A stretch of 6,844 nt of DNA from Burkholderiales bacterium (lineage in GTDB: Bacteria; Pseudomonadota; Gammaproteobacteria; Burkholderiales; Burkholderiaceae_C): positions 1-6,844 of the forward strand of contig CANHOE010000142.1 of NCBI GenBank assembly GCA_947462175.1. Direction: 5' to 3'. How positions within the stretch are numbered: position 1 is the first letter of the stretch; the number at the start of each line of letters is the position of its first letter. Position numbers and translations under genes: made by a program. Of the stretch, positions 6,592 to 6,844 are shown piece by piece. The notes under the pieces were generated by a model, which saw nothing but the letters and a program-made list of their open reading frames with translations, was not told the origin of the DNA and searched no databases.

Positions 6592-6844
6592 TCACCAGAA
6601 GATGGCCCAGACCAGACCGGCGATCGCCAGCCACTTCAGCACGTAGTAGGCGCGGTAGTTGCCGCGCTTGAACTCCTTTGCGGCTGCGCGCAGCTTGTAG
6701 GCGTGGGCGAACACCTTGTTGATGCCGCCGATCGGTTCGCCATTGACGTTCTGTGTCGAGGCGGCGGCCATGAAGTGCTTGGCAAAGAGGCGGTTGAAGG
6801 CGCGCAACGGGCTGCCCCACAGTGGTCTCTCGATGTCGCAAAAC
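6592..6844 (-). CDS. C-terminal part of an aspartyl/asparaginyl beta-hydroxylase-family protein, LpxO-like (5' end outside window)
   Basis: The frame is open from the right edge to a TGA at 6592-6594, giving 83 visible C-terminal residues. A TTG at 6807 would be a false start, because the coding match continues upstream to the edge. The visible part begins FCDIERPLWGSPLRAFNRLF. FCDIERPL is a phrase I recognise from the end of the double-stranded beta-helix of LpxO and related Fe(II)/2-oxoglutarate-dependent hydroxylases. A middle segment (TQNVNGEPIGGINKVF) and a basic stretch (KLRAAAKEFKRGNYR) follow, and the protein ends in a hydrophobic helix (YYVLKWLAIAGLVWAIFW), consistent with a C-terminal membrane anchor. 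LpxO adds a 2-hydroxyl to a lipid A acyl chain at the inner membrane. The iron-binding HxD...H residues would lie upstream and are not visible, so activity and exact substrate are inferred from the tail alone. It converges with the GGDEF-like gene, 42 bp between stops. Confidence 0.72.
   Translation of the reverse strand, partial: FCDIERPLWGSPLRAFNRLFAKHFMAAASTQNVNGEPIGGINKVFAHAYKLRAAAKEFKRGNYRAYYVLKWLAIAGLVWAIFW

Noticed and set aside
1..6844. CRISPR arrays, IS elements, phage genes, toxin-antitoxin pairs or a novel defence locus
   Set aside because: I saw no repeat-spacer pattern, transposase or integrase motif, or small paired ORFs. The real genes account for nearly all of the window.

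Overview
The window is GC-rich DNA (about two-thirds G+C by eye) with almost continuous coding. It looks like a Gram-negative proteobacterial chromosome, most likely a betaproteobacterium of the Burkholderiales type. This rests on the base composition, the style of the TrmB and RND proteins, a lipoprotein efflux adaptor, and the tail of an apparent lipid A hydroxylase. No sequence search was run, so the taxonomy is inference.

Layout: positions 1-5437 hold a block read on the minus strand. In transcription order it is a tRNA-Gly(CCC) gene (5437-5364), an intrinsic terminator (5347-5321), trmB for the tRNA m7G46 methyltransferase (5298-4573), a 218-bp gap that probably holds the efflux promoter, a MexE/OqxA-type periplasmic adaptor lipoprotein (4354-3116), and a MexF/OqxB-type RND inner-membrane pump (3090 to the left edge, missing only its last few dozen residues). 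The adaptor and pump genes are 25 bp apart and form a clear operon. An outer-membrane channel gene may follow beyond position 1, but this cannot be seen.

A 191-bp intergenic region (5438-5628) separates the tRNA from a plus-strand gene (5629-6549). That gene encodes a two-domain signalling protein with a receiver-like N-terminus lacking the phospho-acceptor Asp and a degenerate GGDEF domain (GEDAF). Its RxxD inhibitory-site motif is kept. It converges on the 3' end of a minus-strand gene (6592 to the right edge) whose visible tail resembles LpxO/aspartyl-asparaginyl beta-hydroxylases.

Functionally, the window combines envelope defence (drug efflux, probable lipid A modification), tRNA maturation and a probable c-di-GMP-related regulator. 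I see no phage, IS element, CRISPR array, toxin-antitoxin pair or other defence locus, and no convincing undescribed system. The most unusual item is the catalytically degenerate GGDEF protein with a kept I-site. Long open frames opposite the real genes are GC-bias shadows.
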